DNA from: Heliocidaris erythrogramma | Lineage: Eukaryota > Echinodermata > Echinoidea > Camarodonta > Echinometridae | NCBI GenBank assembly: GCA_025617745.1 | Contig: CM046858.1 | Span: 52,211,925 to 52,275,924, forward strand | Direction of reading: 5' to 3' | DNA: 64,000 nt | Shown: positions 28,141 to 39,093 of the stretch, one piece after another | Numbering within the stretch: the first letter of the stretch is position 1 | Layout: the number at the start of each line of letters is the position of its first letter | The notes under the pieces: generated by a model | Database searches by the model: none | Seen by the model: only the letters and a program-made list of their open reading frames with translations | What the model was told of the DNA's origin: nothing | Made by a program: the position numbers and the translations under genes

Positions 28141-30339
28141 ATGGCTGAATTTAATGTTGAGGTGTTCCTAAAGGAGGATTTGTCAATCGGCAGATTGAAA
28201 AGCCTGGTCAAGGCTAATTTGAAGAGTTTGGCTGATAAGCTAGGGGTTGATTTAACGGATTGTTCACGAAAACAAGAAATATTGAATGCAATTGTGGAAC
28301 AGCAAGGGTTAAGTAACCAATAAACTGTCGCGTCGGCTGCGAAATCATCTGAACTCATGGTCGAGGCAGATAAAAGCACTAAAAATGAGTCAGATTCTGA
28401 TCAATTGAAAGCAGAGTTAGCTAAGATTGAATTGGAAGAGAGAAAGGATAAACTAAGAGCTGCTGAACATGAGAGAGAGATGGAAAGAAAGAGGCTTGAA
28501 TTTGAGATGATGAGGTATGAGGAAATTAATTCTCAGGCCCGAATATCTATGCAAAATGATCATGGCAAACCAAAAGGAAATGAATTTGCAGCTAGGTTGA
28601 AACTTGTTCCCAGGTTTGATGAGAGTGATTTGGATTCTTTCTTCCTCATGTTTGAGAGAATAGCTTCAAAGATGAAGTGGCCGGAAGATGAGTGGGCATT
28701 TTTGATTCAGCAAGTAATCACAGGTAAGGCTCAGTCTGTGGTTTCATCTTTGAGTGATGAACATTCTTTTGATTATCGCAGAGTAAAGGATGCTATCTTC
28801 CAGTCGTATGAATTAATCCCAGAGGCATATCGCCAGAGATTTCGCAATTTGAGGAGAAATCAAGGGGAGACTCATGTTGAGTTTGTTCGTAGGAAGGAGA
28901 ATGCTTTGGACCGTTGGATCCGTTCCTTGAAGGTTGAGCATAGTCTTGAAGCCTTGAGAGAGATTATGCTTTTAGAGGAGTGTAAAAGATGTATGTCACA
29001 GGAAGTTAGGACACATGTGAATGATCATAAGGTTTCAGATGTGAAGGCTGCTGCCATGTTGGCAGATGGGTATGAATTAAACCATAAAGGAAGTAGGTCA
29101 CCTCAAAATAAGCATAAGAATCCTACAAGTCAGAAAAATAGTTCTAGTTGGAAACAAAATCAAACATTGCGTGATGATGAAAAATCTAATTCATCCAAGC
29201 TAATTAGCAAAACAAAGCACAATGGTAGTGGTGGTGAAACTGAAGAAAAGATCACTTGCTTTTTTTGTAAAAAAGAAGGTCATATGAAGACACAATGTGA
29301 AAAATTGAAAGCAAAGCTAGCAAAAGAGAAGACACAAACACCTCCAAATGGACTAGCATGCACTGCGCCGGCTTCAATGCGTAATCCCATAGTGCAAAGT
29401 AGTGTGGAAAAGAACACACATGGTAGAATGACAGTTGCTGATCAAGATGATATTGATGAGCTGTTTAGGGACTTTGTTTCTTGCGGTACTGTCAAATTCA
29501 GTGATGATGACAAGGAGTTGCTTGTTCAGATTCTAAGAGATTCTGGTTCAACGCAAACATTGCTGGTTGCAAATGAGGCATCCTTGGATAAAAAGAATTT
29601 CACTGGTAGACACGTTCTGGTTAAGGATGTCAATTTAGGCTATAAGCCTACACCATTGTACATTATTGAGTTGAGTTGTCAGATAGTTTCCGGTCCGGCA
29701 ATTGTTGGAGTGGTGGACGCGTTGCCAATGAAAGGAATTAGACTCTTGCTGGGGAATGATGTGGCAGGTGGTAAAGTATTTCCTTCACCAATTGTGAGTG
29801 AGAGCCCTGTTGTGAATATTGAAACTGAGAAATTGGTAGAAGAAATTCCGGGAATCTTCCCATCCTGGGTAGTAACGAGAGCACAGGCAATGAAAGAAAA
29901 AGTGAAAGAGAGTGAAAATGTAGTTGATGATGAAGTCAGTTTTGCTGATACTTTCTTCAAAGAGTTGAATGAAAGTGCAGATGATCCAATTCAGGGTGAG
30001 ACAATATTCAGTCAGTTTGCGTTGATTAAGGCTCAAGAAGAGGCGAATGATTTGAGCCGGTTACGTGATATTGCGGTGACAGCTGAGGAGGCACAAACCA
30101 TGTCACAGTGTTTCTACACAAAGTCTGGTGTCTTAATGCGTAAATGGACCCCTTCTGGGCGACCTCAAGATGAGGATTGGACAGCAGTCCATCAAGTTGT
30201 AGTTCCTCCAAGATATAAGAACGAAATCCTTCGGTTGGCACATGATGTTCCTATGGCTGGTCACTTAGGTGTGAGGAAGACTGTTGCCAGGATTTTGGCT
30301 CATTTCTATTGGCCAAGGCTCAAACAAGATATGGCTTAA
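28141..30339 (+). pseudogene. Gag and protease of the Gmr1-like element (in-frame stops)
   Basis: One reading frame runs from the ATG at 28141. A TAA at 28321-28323 interrupts it after 60 codons; it reopens and runs from the Met at 28357 to another TAA at 30337-30339. Counting from 28357: a charged coiled-coil region (residues 1-65), a SCAN-like capsid domain (about 75-245; LVPRFDESDLDSFF and YRQRFRNLRR), a zinc knuckle CX2CX4HX4C (301-314), an aspartic protease with DSG at 395 and LLLGND near 470, and then the first half of the integrase zinc-binding module (His pair near 629 and 636). The second stop falls between the His pair and the Cys pair. Vertebrate SCAN domains are thought to derive from this capsid type. 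Confidence 0.88.
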
Positions 30340-31473
30340 TATTGTAGGTCTTGTCACACCTGTCAAGTAGTGGGGAAGCCGCAACATCGCATCAAGCCAG
30401 CGCCCCTTATTCCCATTCCAGTGAGCCAGGATCCATTCAGTCGTGTCATGATAGATTGTGTAGGCCCTTTGCCTAAAAGCAAGACTGGTTTTCTGTATTT
30501 GTTAACTATCATGGACACAACGACTCGTTTTCCTGAGGCAGTTCCACTAAGGAAGATAAAGGCAAGGACAGTGATTGATGCCCTTTTGACCTTTTTCACA
30601 AGGTATGGTCTCCCAAAAGAGATCCAGTCTGATCAGGGGTCGAATTTTATGTCCACTGTGTTCCAGGAAGTTATGTATCAACTTGGCATTAAGCAGATCA
30701 ATTCATCTGCATACCATCCGCAGTCTCAGGGTGCCCTTGAAAGGTATCACCAGACATTGAAGACAATGATCAAGTCTTATTGTCAGGAGAATCCAGGAGA
30801 GTGGGACAAGGGCATCCCTTTTCTCTTGTTTGCATCAAAAGACGCCCCAAACGAATCCACAGGGTTCACACCCTTCGAGCTTGTCTTTGGTCATGAACCA
30901 AGAGGCCCCTTGAAGGTAGTCAAAGAACAACTCTTGTCTGAAACGGAAGAGGAAGGTAGTAATGTGTTGGATTATGTCTCTAGATTTAAAGAAAGACTGT
31001 CTAGAGCATGTGAACTGGCAAGTGAGCATTTGAAATCATCCCAGGGTGTGATGAAAACTCGTTCGGATCGGAAAGCGGAGTCTCGCTCATTTGAACAGGG
31101 TGACAAAGTTCTTGTTTTACTTCCAATTCCAGGAGACTCGCTGAAAGCACGATTTAGTGGTCCTTACTTGATTGAGAAGAGTCTTGGGAAGGAGACTTAT
31201 ATTGTACGTACTCCTGATAGGAGAAAGACAAAGAGAGTGTGTCACATCAATATGTTGAAAAGGTATTATCAGCGTGATGAGGAGTTGCCAGTCAGTGTTG
31301 TTCATGTGCACAGTGATGTAAAAGGTGCAGATTCAGGTGCTAAGAGCACGAATGAGTTAGCAAATGTTGTTGCGCATGTTCATGATGAGGTACCCTGTGA
31401 TGCAGAAAGTCCACATGAAATAGACTTCAATGTCTTATCCAGAGTTATTGGATCAATGTCTTATCCAGAGTGA
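30340..31473 (+). pseudogene. Integrase of the Gmr1-like element
   Basis: Continues in the same frame after the TAA at 30337. It begins with the Cys pair of the zinc-binding module. From the Met at 30370 the catalytic core shows D29, D88 (SDQGSNF) and E124 (ALERYH), a D,D-35-E triad, then YHPQSQGALERYHQTLK and a C-terminal DNA-binding segment with VCHINMLKRYY. This protein inserts the cDNA. Its end is altered by a duplicated ATGTCTTATCCAGAG (three copies near 31440-31490), which shifts the downstream frame. All three catalytic residues are present, but the protein is separated from gag by a stop. Confidence 0.88.
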
Positions 31474-32869
31474 TGTCTTATCCAGAGTTATTGCTTAGTC
31501 ATTTGCCCGAGTCAGAGAGAGAGGATGTTGTAAAAATCTTTCATGAATTTCCTGAGGTGTGTAGTGATAAATTAGGATGTGCAACAGACACTGTACACAA
31601 GGTTGATATAGGTGAAAGTGAACCCATAAAACAACACCCATACAGACTTCATCCTGACAAAAAGAAAATTGTGAATAAAGAGGTAGAATACATGCTCGAA
31701 CATTTTATCATAGAGCAAAGCAATAGTAGTTGGAGTTCACCAATAGTACTGGTTCCAAAGTCAGATGGTTCCCAGAGGTTCTGTATCGATTTCCGTAGAG
31801 TCAATGCTGTTACAAAGACAGACTCTTTCCCTCTTCCACTTATAGAGGATTGTATAGACCAGGTTGGAAATGCTGCCTATGTGAGTAAGTTAGACCTCAT
31901 GAAGGGTTATTGGCAGGTGCCATTATCAAAGGAAGCAAAGGAAATCTCGGCATTTGTGACGCCACAAGGCCTTTTCCAATGTCGAGTCATGCCGTTCGGC
32001 ATGAAGAATGCCCCTGCAACGTTCCAAAAATGATGAATAGAGTGATTTCAGGGCATGGAAATTGTGTAGTGTATCTTGATGATGTCTTAGTATATAGCCA
32101 TAGTTGGAAGGAGCATTTGGCTCATCTCCGAGATTTGTTTGGAAGGCTTTCCAAGGCAGAACTAGTTGTGAATATGTCAAAACATCTGTTACCTATCTAG
32201 ATCATGAAATAGGCCGAGGACGTGTTGCTCCACGACGCGCCAAAGTCCAGGCAATCGTGGATTTTCCCTCCCCCTCCTCCAAAAGAGGGACTCCGATTTC
32301 TTGGAATGTGCGGTTTCTACCGTAAGTTTGTCCCGAACTTTAGTGAACTGGTTGCCCCGCTGACAGACCTGCTGAAGAAGGGGGTCAAATTTAACTGGTT
32401 AGGAGCTTGTGAAACAGCTTTCCAGAAATTGAAGGCTGTGCTGGAGGCCCCCAACTTTGAGAAACCCTTTCACCTCGCCGTGGACGCTAGTGATAAAGGA
32501 GTTGGAGCTGCACTCCTACAACAGGACAAAGCTGGATTCTTGAAACCTGTCAGCTACTTCTCAAAGAAACTGAACATTCATCAGAGACGATATTCTACCA
32601 TAGAGAAGGAGTGCTTAGGTCTAGTGTTAGCAGTGCAACACTTTGAGGTGTATCTGAGCAATTCGTCTGAAGTGAGTGTATATACTGACCACAATCCATT
32701 GACTTTCCTTGAGCGCTTTCGGACCAAGAACCAAAGACTTTTTCGATGGAGTTTGATTCTGCAACCGTATGGACTGAAAGTGACACACATCAAAGGAAAG
32801 GACAATATAATCGCTGATACACTTCCAGAGCATAGAAATATGATTGGAGCTGGGAAAAGTGAAATGTGA
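31474..32869 (+). pseudogene. Reverse transcriptase and RNase H of the Gmr1-like element (frameshifted)
   Basis: RT starts near 31490 with YRLHPDKKKI. It holds motif A (LDLMKGYWQVPL, Asp at 31893) and FGMKNAPATFQ, then shifts frame at an A run near 32028. YLDDVLVYSHSW (motif C) follows in the next frame, another shift occurs near 32190, and a third near 32260. From about 32290 the connection (FLGMCGFYRKFVPNF) and RNase H are in one frame: Asp in AVDASDKG, YSTIEKECL, YTDHNPL and ADTLPEH. Every expected motif is present, so the damage is a few small indels rather than large loss. Confidence 0.88.
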
Positions 32870-34561
32870 TGAACTTTGTGACAAACTTATGTAACTGCTT
32901 AATTTGAGAATTATAATACTTGCATGAAGGATGGACTAAACATTTGCTTCATGATGTGTTTCCCCAGATTTGATAAAAAGGACACTTGGATTTCATATAT
33001 TGAGTTAAAAGAGTGAACTACATGGACACACACCGGTAGAAATAGTGAAAGGGACATTTCGTTAAACTGACTATTTCGGTATTTAACAGACATTGCATGA
33101 CGCGCGCATATTTTATGTCTACACTATCTTTCACTATAATAATGGTGATTTTTTAAAATTGCTTTTCATATTTATGGGATAATGACTTGTAAGGCTATGC
33201 ATGAAGTCAAGTGTAATTCAGAGATGCCACCTGTTTTAATACAGAAATACTGCAGGTTTTATGAAAATAATGGTTTTCGCAAAAACTGACTTAACTGGTA
33301 CTACCCATAATGTCTAACAGAAAATATCTTTTTCATCACTCAAGTTACTGCAGTTGTTTTTATAAGGTTGGCATTCCTGATAATTTGTTGATGGTTACGA
33401 AAGCATACAATATGTATGGTGTGCAAATGTAAGAGTGTATTATGTTTATAAAAGTCAAAAGAAATTATGTCAGAATTATTATAACCTGAAAATGGTAGAA
33501 GATTGTTGTTAGGTAAAATGCTGATACAAAATATTAATTTAAATTTCATGTAGGTTGTAACCACACAGGATAGAAAATGCTTACAAGTTGCATGTACTGT
33601 ATTTGTTAACTTTGCTACAAAGTTCACTGTGCTAATTCAAAGTTGATTGCATGATCAAGACTGACTTATGATATGTGATATTCACTATTATGTGCCAAGA
33701 AATGTTTACATGTAAGTACATGTGCAAAACTTCGTATGTTTTACATTGTTTCTACATGACATAAATGTACATATTTCGGTTTATATGTGTATTCCTCAAG
33801 CATTATACATATTTTGTAATTATCTTGTTACCTATGTTTGATGCAATGTCAATACATGCATCTTTCTTTATTTTTGTCCATTATTATATGTGTAAGGTAT
33901 ATTGACACCGTTTAACAACTCAAAATGCTCTGTAAATTTCACATTTTGAAAGGCTATCTATATTTCAGAGACACCTTCCACTTGTTTTCATGTTTGAAAC
34001 TCTTCAAAACCACAGGTAAATGCTTGTTTTGGTATACACAACATGTATTTGTAACCCAATGACCTATATTCTGTTTCGTGCATAATGAGCTTGCATTCCG
34101 ACATAGATAATGAGGTCGTTTCATAGCAACGCGCCGGTTCGCGTGCGCTGCATGACATTATGTTTGTTCGTGCTATACATATTCAGTGTGTAATTTTGCA
34201 TAAGCGTGCCATCGTGCACATTGCGCATGTGTCGTATATATCGCTGCGCTTATGAATAGTCTTTCCTTATATGGCCCAACAGCGTCCAGTCGTTCGTAGT
34301 CTAGTGTAATCGATGCAGTGTCGATTATATCTCTTGGTATAATGTTACGGTCAATCGAGTTATGATTAGCTTTTATTGAAATTACTATATATTTGAGCAC
34401 ATGTCATTTTTGCAGCCATGTTTTTATGCACAGTTCTTGTGTAAGTTGACATTTTATATAAGTTAGTGATTGTATTACTTTTGAAGAACAATTGAACAAC
34501 GATTCATTTCTAGGATGTTTTGTTAAAGTTTTGACAATCGTTGATTGGCAAAACTTTCTCT
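32870..34561 (+). other. 3' non-coding region of the Gmr1-like element
   Basis: About 1.7 kb without a coding frame between RNase H and the polypurine tract. It is AT-rich and repeat-free, and unusually long for a gypsy 3' region; no envelope-like protein is recognisable on either strand. Confidence 0.6.
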
Positions 34562-34574
34562 TGTGGGGGAGATA
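34562..34574 (+). promoter_or_regulatory. Polypurine tract
   Basis: TGTGGGGGAGATA directly precedes the 3' LTR; the GGGGGAGA core is the expected plus-strand primer. Confidence 0.8.
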
Positions 34575-34743
34575 TGTCATAGACCTGGAGTGGAGACTAA
34601 TCGGTTGTAATAAGTGTTTTGAAGATTCGATTTGATGCACCATTTTATAATAATTGCGATCATCGTTTTCTCTCTTCTTGATATGATGTCAGTGTGAACG
34701 AAATAAAAGGACAATGATTTCGTAACTTCTATGAGCCATGACA
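34575..34743 (+). repeat. 3' LTR, 169 bp
   Basis: Same length and ends as the 5' LTR (TGTCATAG..CCATGACA), about one difference, followed by the CTTAT duplication. Confidence 0.95.
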
Positions 34744-34748
34744 CTTAT

Positions 34749-35372
34749 GTTCACACAGCATGTAAAGATACATTTTGGTAAAAATATCTACAGTGGTTTT
34801 TTTTTTTCAATAAGCTGAGTGGATTTTGTAATTTCAAATTCACGTGGGTTAATCTTTTTTAAAATTGTGCTCACCCAACCATAATAATGTGAAAAGTGTT
34901 GGGATAGGTGTGAGGGGTCAAGCGATGAATAGTAAACAACACATAAATATGCACCAGAAACCAAATTCGATAAAATCTCGTTTCACAGAATACCCAAAAT
35001 GACACTTGTGACTTTTGAAAAGTGACAATTTTAGCTTTAATGTTTCCTCACTCATGCATGACTCAATGGATCAATCTCATTTTCACAGAAAAGTTAGTCA
35101 ATAAGTGTAGGCATTGGCGGATCCGTGCCCCCCCCCCCCCCCTCCCCGGAGCGACATATGGAGAAGCTGGCGAGACCAATAAAAATACGGGTCTACCTTT
35201 TCCGAAAGTCGACAAACCTGCATTTGTGTGCCCCCCCCCCCCCCCAATTATACTTAATCCTGGATCCGCCCCCGAGTGTAGGAATACTCCTGGTAAGTTA
35301 TTTTGCTCAAAACCTTTGTTAGAAAAGTTACGCCATTTTTATTAAGGGGGAGTTGCTTTTTATGTTCTGTTT
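34749..35372. mobile_element. Right part of the older TIR element, with a nested MITE
   Basis: Continuation of the element interrupted by the LTR retrotransposon, ending near 35365 with the inverse of its left end. The 163 bp MITE at 35112-35274 is inserted in it. Confidence 0.45.
35112..35274. mobile_element. 163 bp hAT-like MITE, 8 bp duplication AGTGTAGG
   Basis: The ends contain GGCGGATCC and its complement GGATCCGCC. AGTGTAGG is found directly on both sides (35104-35111 and 35275-35282), an 8 bp target duplication as for hAT elements. Two C runs of 14-15 lie just inside the ends. Non-coding. Confidence 0.8.
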
Positions 35373-35530
35373 ATTTAAGAAGAGAAAAATGGTAGCATTC
35401 GTAGGTCACGACTGCCCTAGTTTTGTCTATTATTTATCAATTCTTTTCCAGTCACTTTCCGCTTGCGAGTATTGGTCAAAGGCTCCCTGATGTTTTTTGT
35501 TCATGATCAATGAAAATACCGTATTCTCAC

Positions 35531-35617
35531 CTGCCATCCTTTGTAGGGAAGATCTTGAAGCATTTCACACCATGGTCATCTGTCGCTTCTTCAGCCTCTT
35601 CAAAAGCGTCCATGATC
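35531..35617 (-). CDS. SAMHD1 homologue, exon (first visible)
   Basis: An 87 bp exon with a TTTACTATCCTAG acceptor and GTGAGA donor. It reads IMDAFEEAEEATDDHGVKCF and onward, matching the M..DAFL.AD segment of vertebrate SAMHD1 just after the HD domain. The ATG has a good context (ATCATGG), but homology shows it is internal: the exon must start with the last base of a codon, so an upstream exon ending in phase 2 is expected. It splices to 14002-14227 across a 21.3 kb intron. Confidence 0.85.
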
Positions 35618-35934
35618 CTAGGATAGTAAATTGAGGAGTAACAAATGATCCCGTAGGGGGGGGGGGGGGAGGGGCTCGGAGGCCTCTCGGTTGACAAATC
35701 TGGCAGCGCAATGTGGCCGCTGCATTTCACGCCATCTGAAACCTTGATCAATTTTATATATTTATCAACTTTATGAAAATATCGAACGGAGTCGCGTGAC
35801 GTTGTGTAATCTCACTTCAGCGTAAAAATCTAATATTTTGTGTGTTCACGGGTATTTTGTCCAAGACGAATAGAAAAACTATATTTCCTTAGTTTTTTTT
35901 CTAAGCCCATTCTATTTTTACCCACGCCGATAAA

Positions 35935-36260
35935 ATCGGCAGGGTTGTGTAAAGGGCTCCGTATGTTTGTTTGTTTGTGTACAAGATAACTTGAGAACGC
36001 GTGAACCGATTTGCACCAAATTTTCCGGGAATGTTCGGATAGTGACAGGAAAGAATCGATTAGATTTTGGTGATGATTTGTTGACCCCTGCAAATTCTGT
36101 GTGACCTTGAAATTTTGACCCCATAGTAAAGTATAGGAACTTCAGTTCGGATAGTGACAGGAAAGAATCGATTAGATTTTGGTGATGATCGGTTGACGCC
36201 TGCAAGAATCGATTAGGGAAAGAATCGATTAGATTTTGGTGATGATCGGTTGACGCCTGA
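35935..36260. repeat. Dispersed repeat with AAGAATCGATTAGATTTTGG modules
   Basis: The block GATAGTGACAGGAAAGAATC, then GATTTTGGTGATGATCGGTT, is present about three times (from 36038, 36148 and 36218), increasingly truncated. The same module appears at 48037-48078 between LINE copies 1 and 2. Family unknown. Confidence 0.65.
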
Positions 36261-36410
36261 CGCCTGATGTGTTGTTTGCTTCAAAGCAGTAAACAGGCAA
36301 GCAAATAAGTAATGTTGCTGATCTGAGATATTAATGAAATGGAAGAAAATTTGGATAAATAGAAAAGGAAAACGATTTTCATCAGACATGATTACAGACA
36401 TGTTTTCTTT

Positions 36411-36697
36411 TTTTTTACTTTTAAATTATGAAAATAAATACGTGTGATGTTGAATGTACCAAGTTGCTAAGCAAAACACCCTGGCAGTATTATAGGCCTG
36501 TGTAAAATGTCATAGAATGAGATTTATTTATTTATTTATTTATTTATTATTTTTTTTAACATTCAGTATTATGTAGTATACGAAATTAGTTGCCATGCAT
36601 AGATTGATTACGCTGAAATCATCGTTCAGGAAAGTGGTATTTTCTCACTTACTGTATAGGGCTAGATAACAACAGATCACTGATGTCAGAATTATAA
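36411..36697. repeat. Repeat A (first copy)
   Basis: About 285 bp, T-rich start then GTGATGTTGAATGTACCAA to ATCACTGATGTCAGAATTAT. Nearly identical to 39622-39950 apart from the length of the ATTT tract. Confidence 0.8.
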
Positions 36698-36784
36698 TGG
36701 GAAAAGGAAGAAATGTATTACAAGCATATTGGAAACTTTGTCATCTTGGCAGTCAAAAAAAAGAGGGTAGAATGACAAGTTTAG

Positions 36785-36997
36785 CATGGAAATGAAAAGA
36801 TTTACCCGAATGAGCGAGCAGTATTTATTAGGTGATCTGTCGGTATCGACAGAACACATATTAATTTTGTCAGAATTTTCTTCTTTATTTTTATTATTAT
36901 TTCTTTTTATTACAAATTCTTGTTCCCAATAAATCTCAAAATCGGCCAGGTCAATATCATCGAGTTTCATGTCATGTATGAGGTCAATCATGGACAT
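36785..36997 (-). CDS. Possible short exon of unknown function
   Basis: An ATG at 36997 opens about 64 codons (MSMIDLIHDMKLDDIDLADF and on, with an Asn/Lys-rich middle). It ends in a plausible donor (CGG then GTAAAT) near 36806. The donor phase (0) does not fit the next SAMHD1 exon, which needs phase 2, and the peptide matches no SAMHD1 segment. It may be chance or belong to another transcript. Confidence 0.2.
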
Positions 36998-36999
36998 GG

Positions 37000-38175
37000 T
37001 CCATTAAGCTTTTGGAGGTCATCAGGTCATCGTGACGTCATCAAGACGCCATTTTGTAAATTTACAAGATTGATTATATCTTCATAATCGATAATCAAAT
37101 ATCAACTATATTCACATCAGATAAACTTCACATGACGGGTCATCAAGTCATGTCCTCACAGGTCATCTAGAGGTCAGGACGTGCGCGTACGCGCGCGTCA
37201 AAATTTTAAAATGCTCAAAATCACGTAGGATCAAGTCTGCACACGTTTCAGGTCATTTTGAGCATTTCAAAAATGTCCGTGCGTAAACGTCCGCGCGCGC
37301 GCTTTACGCGCGCGCAAGTCGTAAATAACGTTAAAACGCTGTTTTTTCGATTGATTTCCAATCCTGACACTTTTCTTCATCATTTCCATCAACTTGGAAT
37401 CAATTTTGATCAATAATAAGGTCGAACGGGCGCGTCAAAGTTCAAAATCCGTGCGCGCATCTATGGCGAAAATAACGTAAAAACGTGCAAAAACATGCCT
37501 CTACAAAATTAACTCTAGCTCTTTAAATAGTACACAAACTCCCCAATTTTTTGTCATCATCAGGTAGGGTATGAATCACAGATTTCATTTCATGTATCAT
37601 TTGACCCTTATAAACATTATGATGTCATCAAAATGGCGCCAGAAATCAAAATTTCCATTTTTCATGTTTCGACGTCATCACATTTATGCAAATTTGGCTC
37701 TAGATTCGTAATTATTGGTCGTTTTTTCGCCCAGATTTTGATATGTTATAGCTGAGACAATTCTCTACAAGATCAGTTACCACCGTTTTCCATTTTGATG
37801 ACGTAATCATATTGAAATTTTCAATTAAAAACGACATGTCAGAATTTCCCCTTTTTGCGTGTTATGTCTATGGAAGATGATTTTTTTTTAATCATGAATC
37901 TACATGACATCGTTCTCTGAGCAGTATCTCAGTTATTTTTGGTCTATTTCCTTCCAGATTTTAATATGTTGTAGCTGAGACTATAAGCTTTTATTAGTAA
38001 GCCCTCCAATTTTTGATCAGATGTCGGGATCATGCCCAATTTTGAACTACCAAATGGGATTTGAGAATCCCGTTTTTCGTTTACGTGTTATCTCTATGGG
38101 AAATATTTTGGTCTATTGGTCAAAGCACTTGCCTCCCATGCAGGTGACCCAGGTTCGATCCCCGGTGGGTCCATA
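37000..38175. repeat. Repeat-like region with CRE-type motifs and a tandem module
   Basis: GACGTCATC-type motifs occur near 37031, 37670 and 37795, along with several CG-rich CGCGCGCG patches. A roughly 235 bp module is present twice (from about 37722 and 37955; shared AGATTTTRATATGTTRTAGC, then GTGTTATGTCTATGG-like text). It ends in the tRNA-like sequence at 38100. No coding frame. Confidence 0.45.
38100..38173 (+). tRNA. tRNA-Gly(CCC)-like sequence, probably a pseudogene or SINE
   Basis: A good B box (GGTTCGATCCC), an A-box-like TGGTCTATTGG, a fully pairing anticodon stem (CTTGC/GCAGG) with anticodon CCC and a T-run terminator immediately after. The acceptor stem pairs poorly, so a functional tRNA is unlikely. 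Confidence 0.4.
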
Positions 38176-38392
38176 ACAATTTTTTTTTTTTTTTGCTTTT
38201 TTTTTACCTGTCATTTTACCATCCTCTTCGACTATTGTAACATAAAAAATCACAAATCATGTAATAAACTGCCATATTTTCCGTATTATGTCTATTAGAA
38301 AGTAGTGTACAGTAGTTTGTGTACAACCCTACGGAAATTGTGATTTCCTGTCCTGTATTAGAGCTATATGGTTAATCTCCCAAGTATCCTGT

Positions 38393-38510
38393 ATCATCAT
38401 CATTATTATCATCACCATCATGATCATCATCGCTATTATTATATCATCATCATCATCATTCTATCATTATAATCATCATAATCACCATTATCATCATCAC
38501 CATAAACATT
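38393..38510. repeat. (ATC)n microsatellite
   Basis: Interrupted ATC/ATT repeats on the plus strand; the open frame across it is an artefact. Confidence 0.9.
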
Positions 38511-38784
38511 TTACAATGACCGTTAAACATTTTGCTACATTCCTGTCCTCACGAAACATCTCCATTCATGGTATTCTTGACATCCTATCTTCAGTTTACC
38601 ATTTCCCCATTATTAATTTGTACGATCCTGATTACAATCATGATCGTACAAATTGAAAGACAGATCACCTAATTCGTCCTCATGACGAATTAAATTCTAG
38701 TTTTTATATATATATATATTTTCTTTTTTTCTTTTTTTTGTTACAAAATAGCTCACACTATATATAAAATTTATTATATCATTC

Positions 38785-39093
38785 ACCTGATAAAATAAAG
38801 ATTTAATAGTGTATTGTGTTGTGGGAGTCAGGTGTTGGTCTTTAATCCCATTGGTGTTGGTTTTAATCCCATTTGGGTTTTTTTTTTTTTTTCTTTCTTA
38901 CATTACTAAACATTTTAAAAGACACGTAGAGTTTAAAAAAAAAATGTAACTTGCAAACAAAATTGTGGAATTGAATCAGTTTTGTTTGATGCTGATGGTC
39001 CGATGTGGACAGGTATAGGATGCCGGAATGGTGATGGATTGGTGACTGGCTTTTGCAACGTACATCAATTTTATTCCTTTAAAAGAAAATAAA
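38785..39093. repeat. Repeat B (first copy)
   Basis: Begins CACCTGATAAAATAAAGATT, includes GGTGTTGGTCTTTAATCCCA and ends in AAGAAAATAAAGA. Nearly identical to 39951-40290. Confidence 0.8.

Larger units (their letters stand above)
27550..34748 (+). mobile_element. Full-length Gmr1-like Ty3/gypsy LTR retrotransposon
   Basis: Two 169 bp LTRs are flanked by the 5 bp duplication CTTAT (27550-27554 and 34744-34748). The coding order is gag capsid, zinc knuckle, protease, integrase, then reverse transcriptase and RNase H. Integrase before RT is the Ty1/copia order, but the protein sequences are of Ty3/gypsy type. This combination defines the Gmr1 group described from deuterostomes. The coding part is broken by two in-frame stops and several frameshifts although the LTRs differ at only about one base. 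It lies in the large SAMHD1 intron, in the opposite direction to the gene. Confidence 0.93.

Noticed and set aside
32870..34561. Envelope-like gene in the long 3' region of the gypsy element
   Set aside because: No long frame, signal peptide or membrane segment on either strand.
35531..35617. Start codon of a new gene at the well-placed ATG
   Set aside because: The sequence aligns with an internal segment of SAMHD1, so the ATG is an internal Met.
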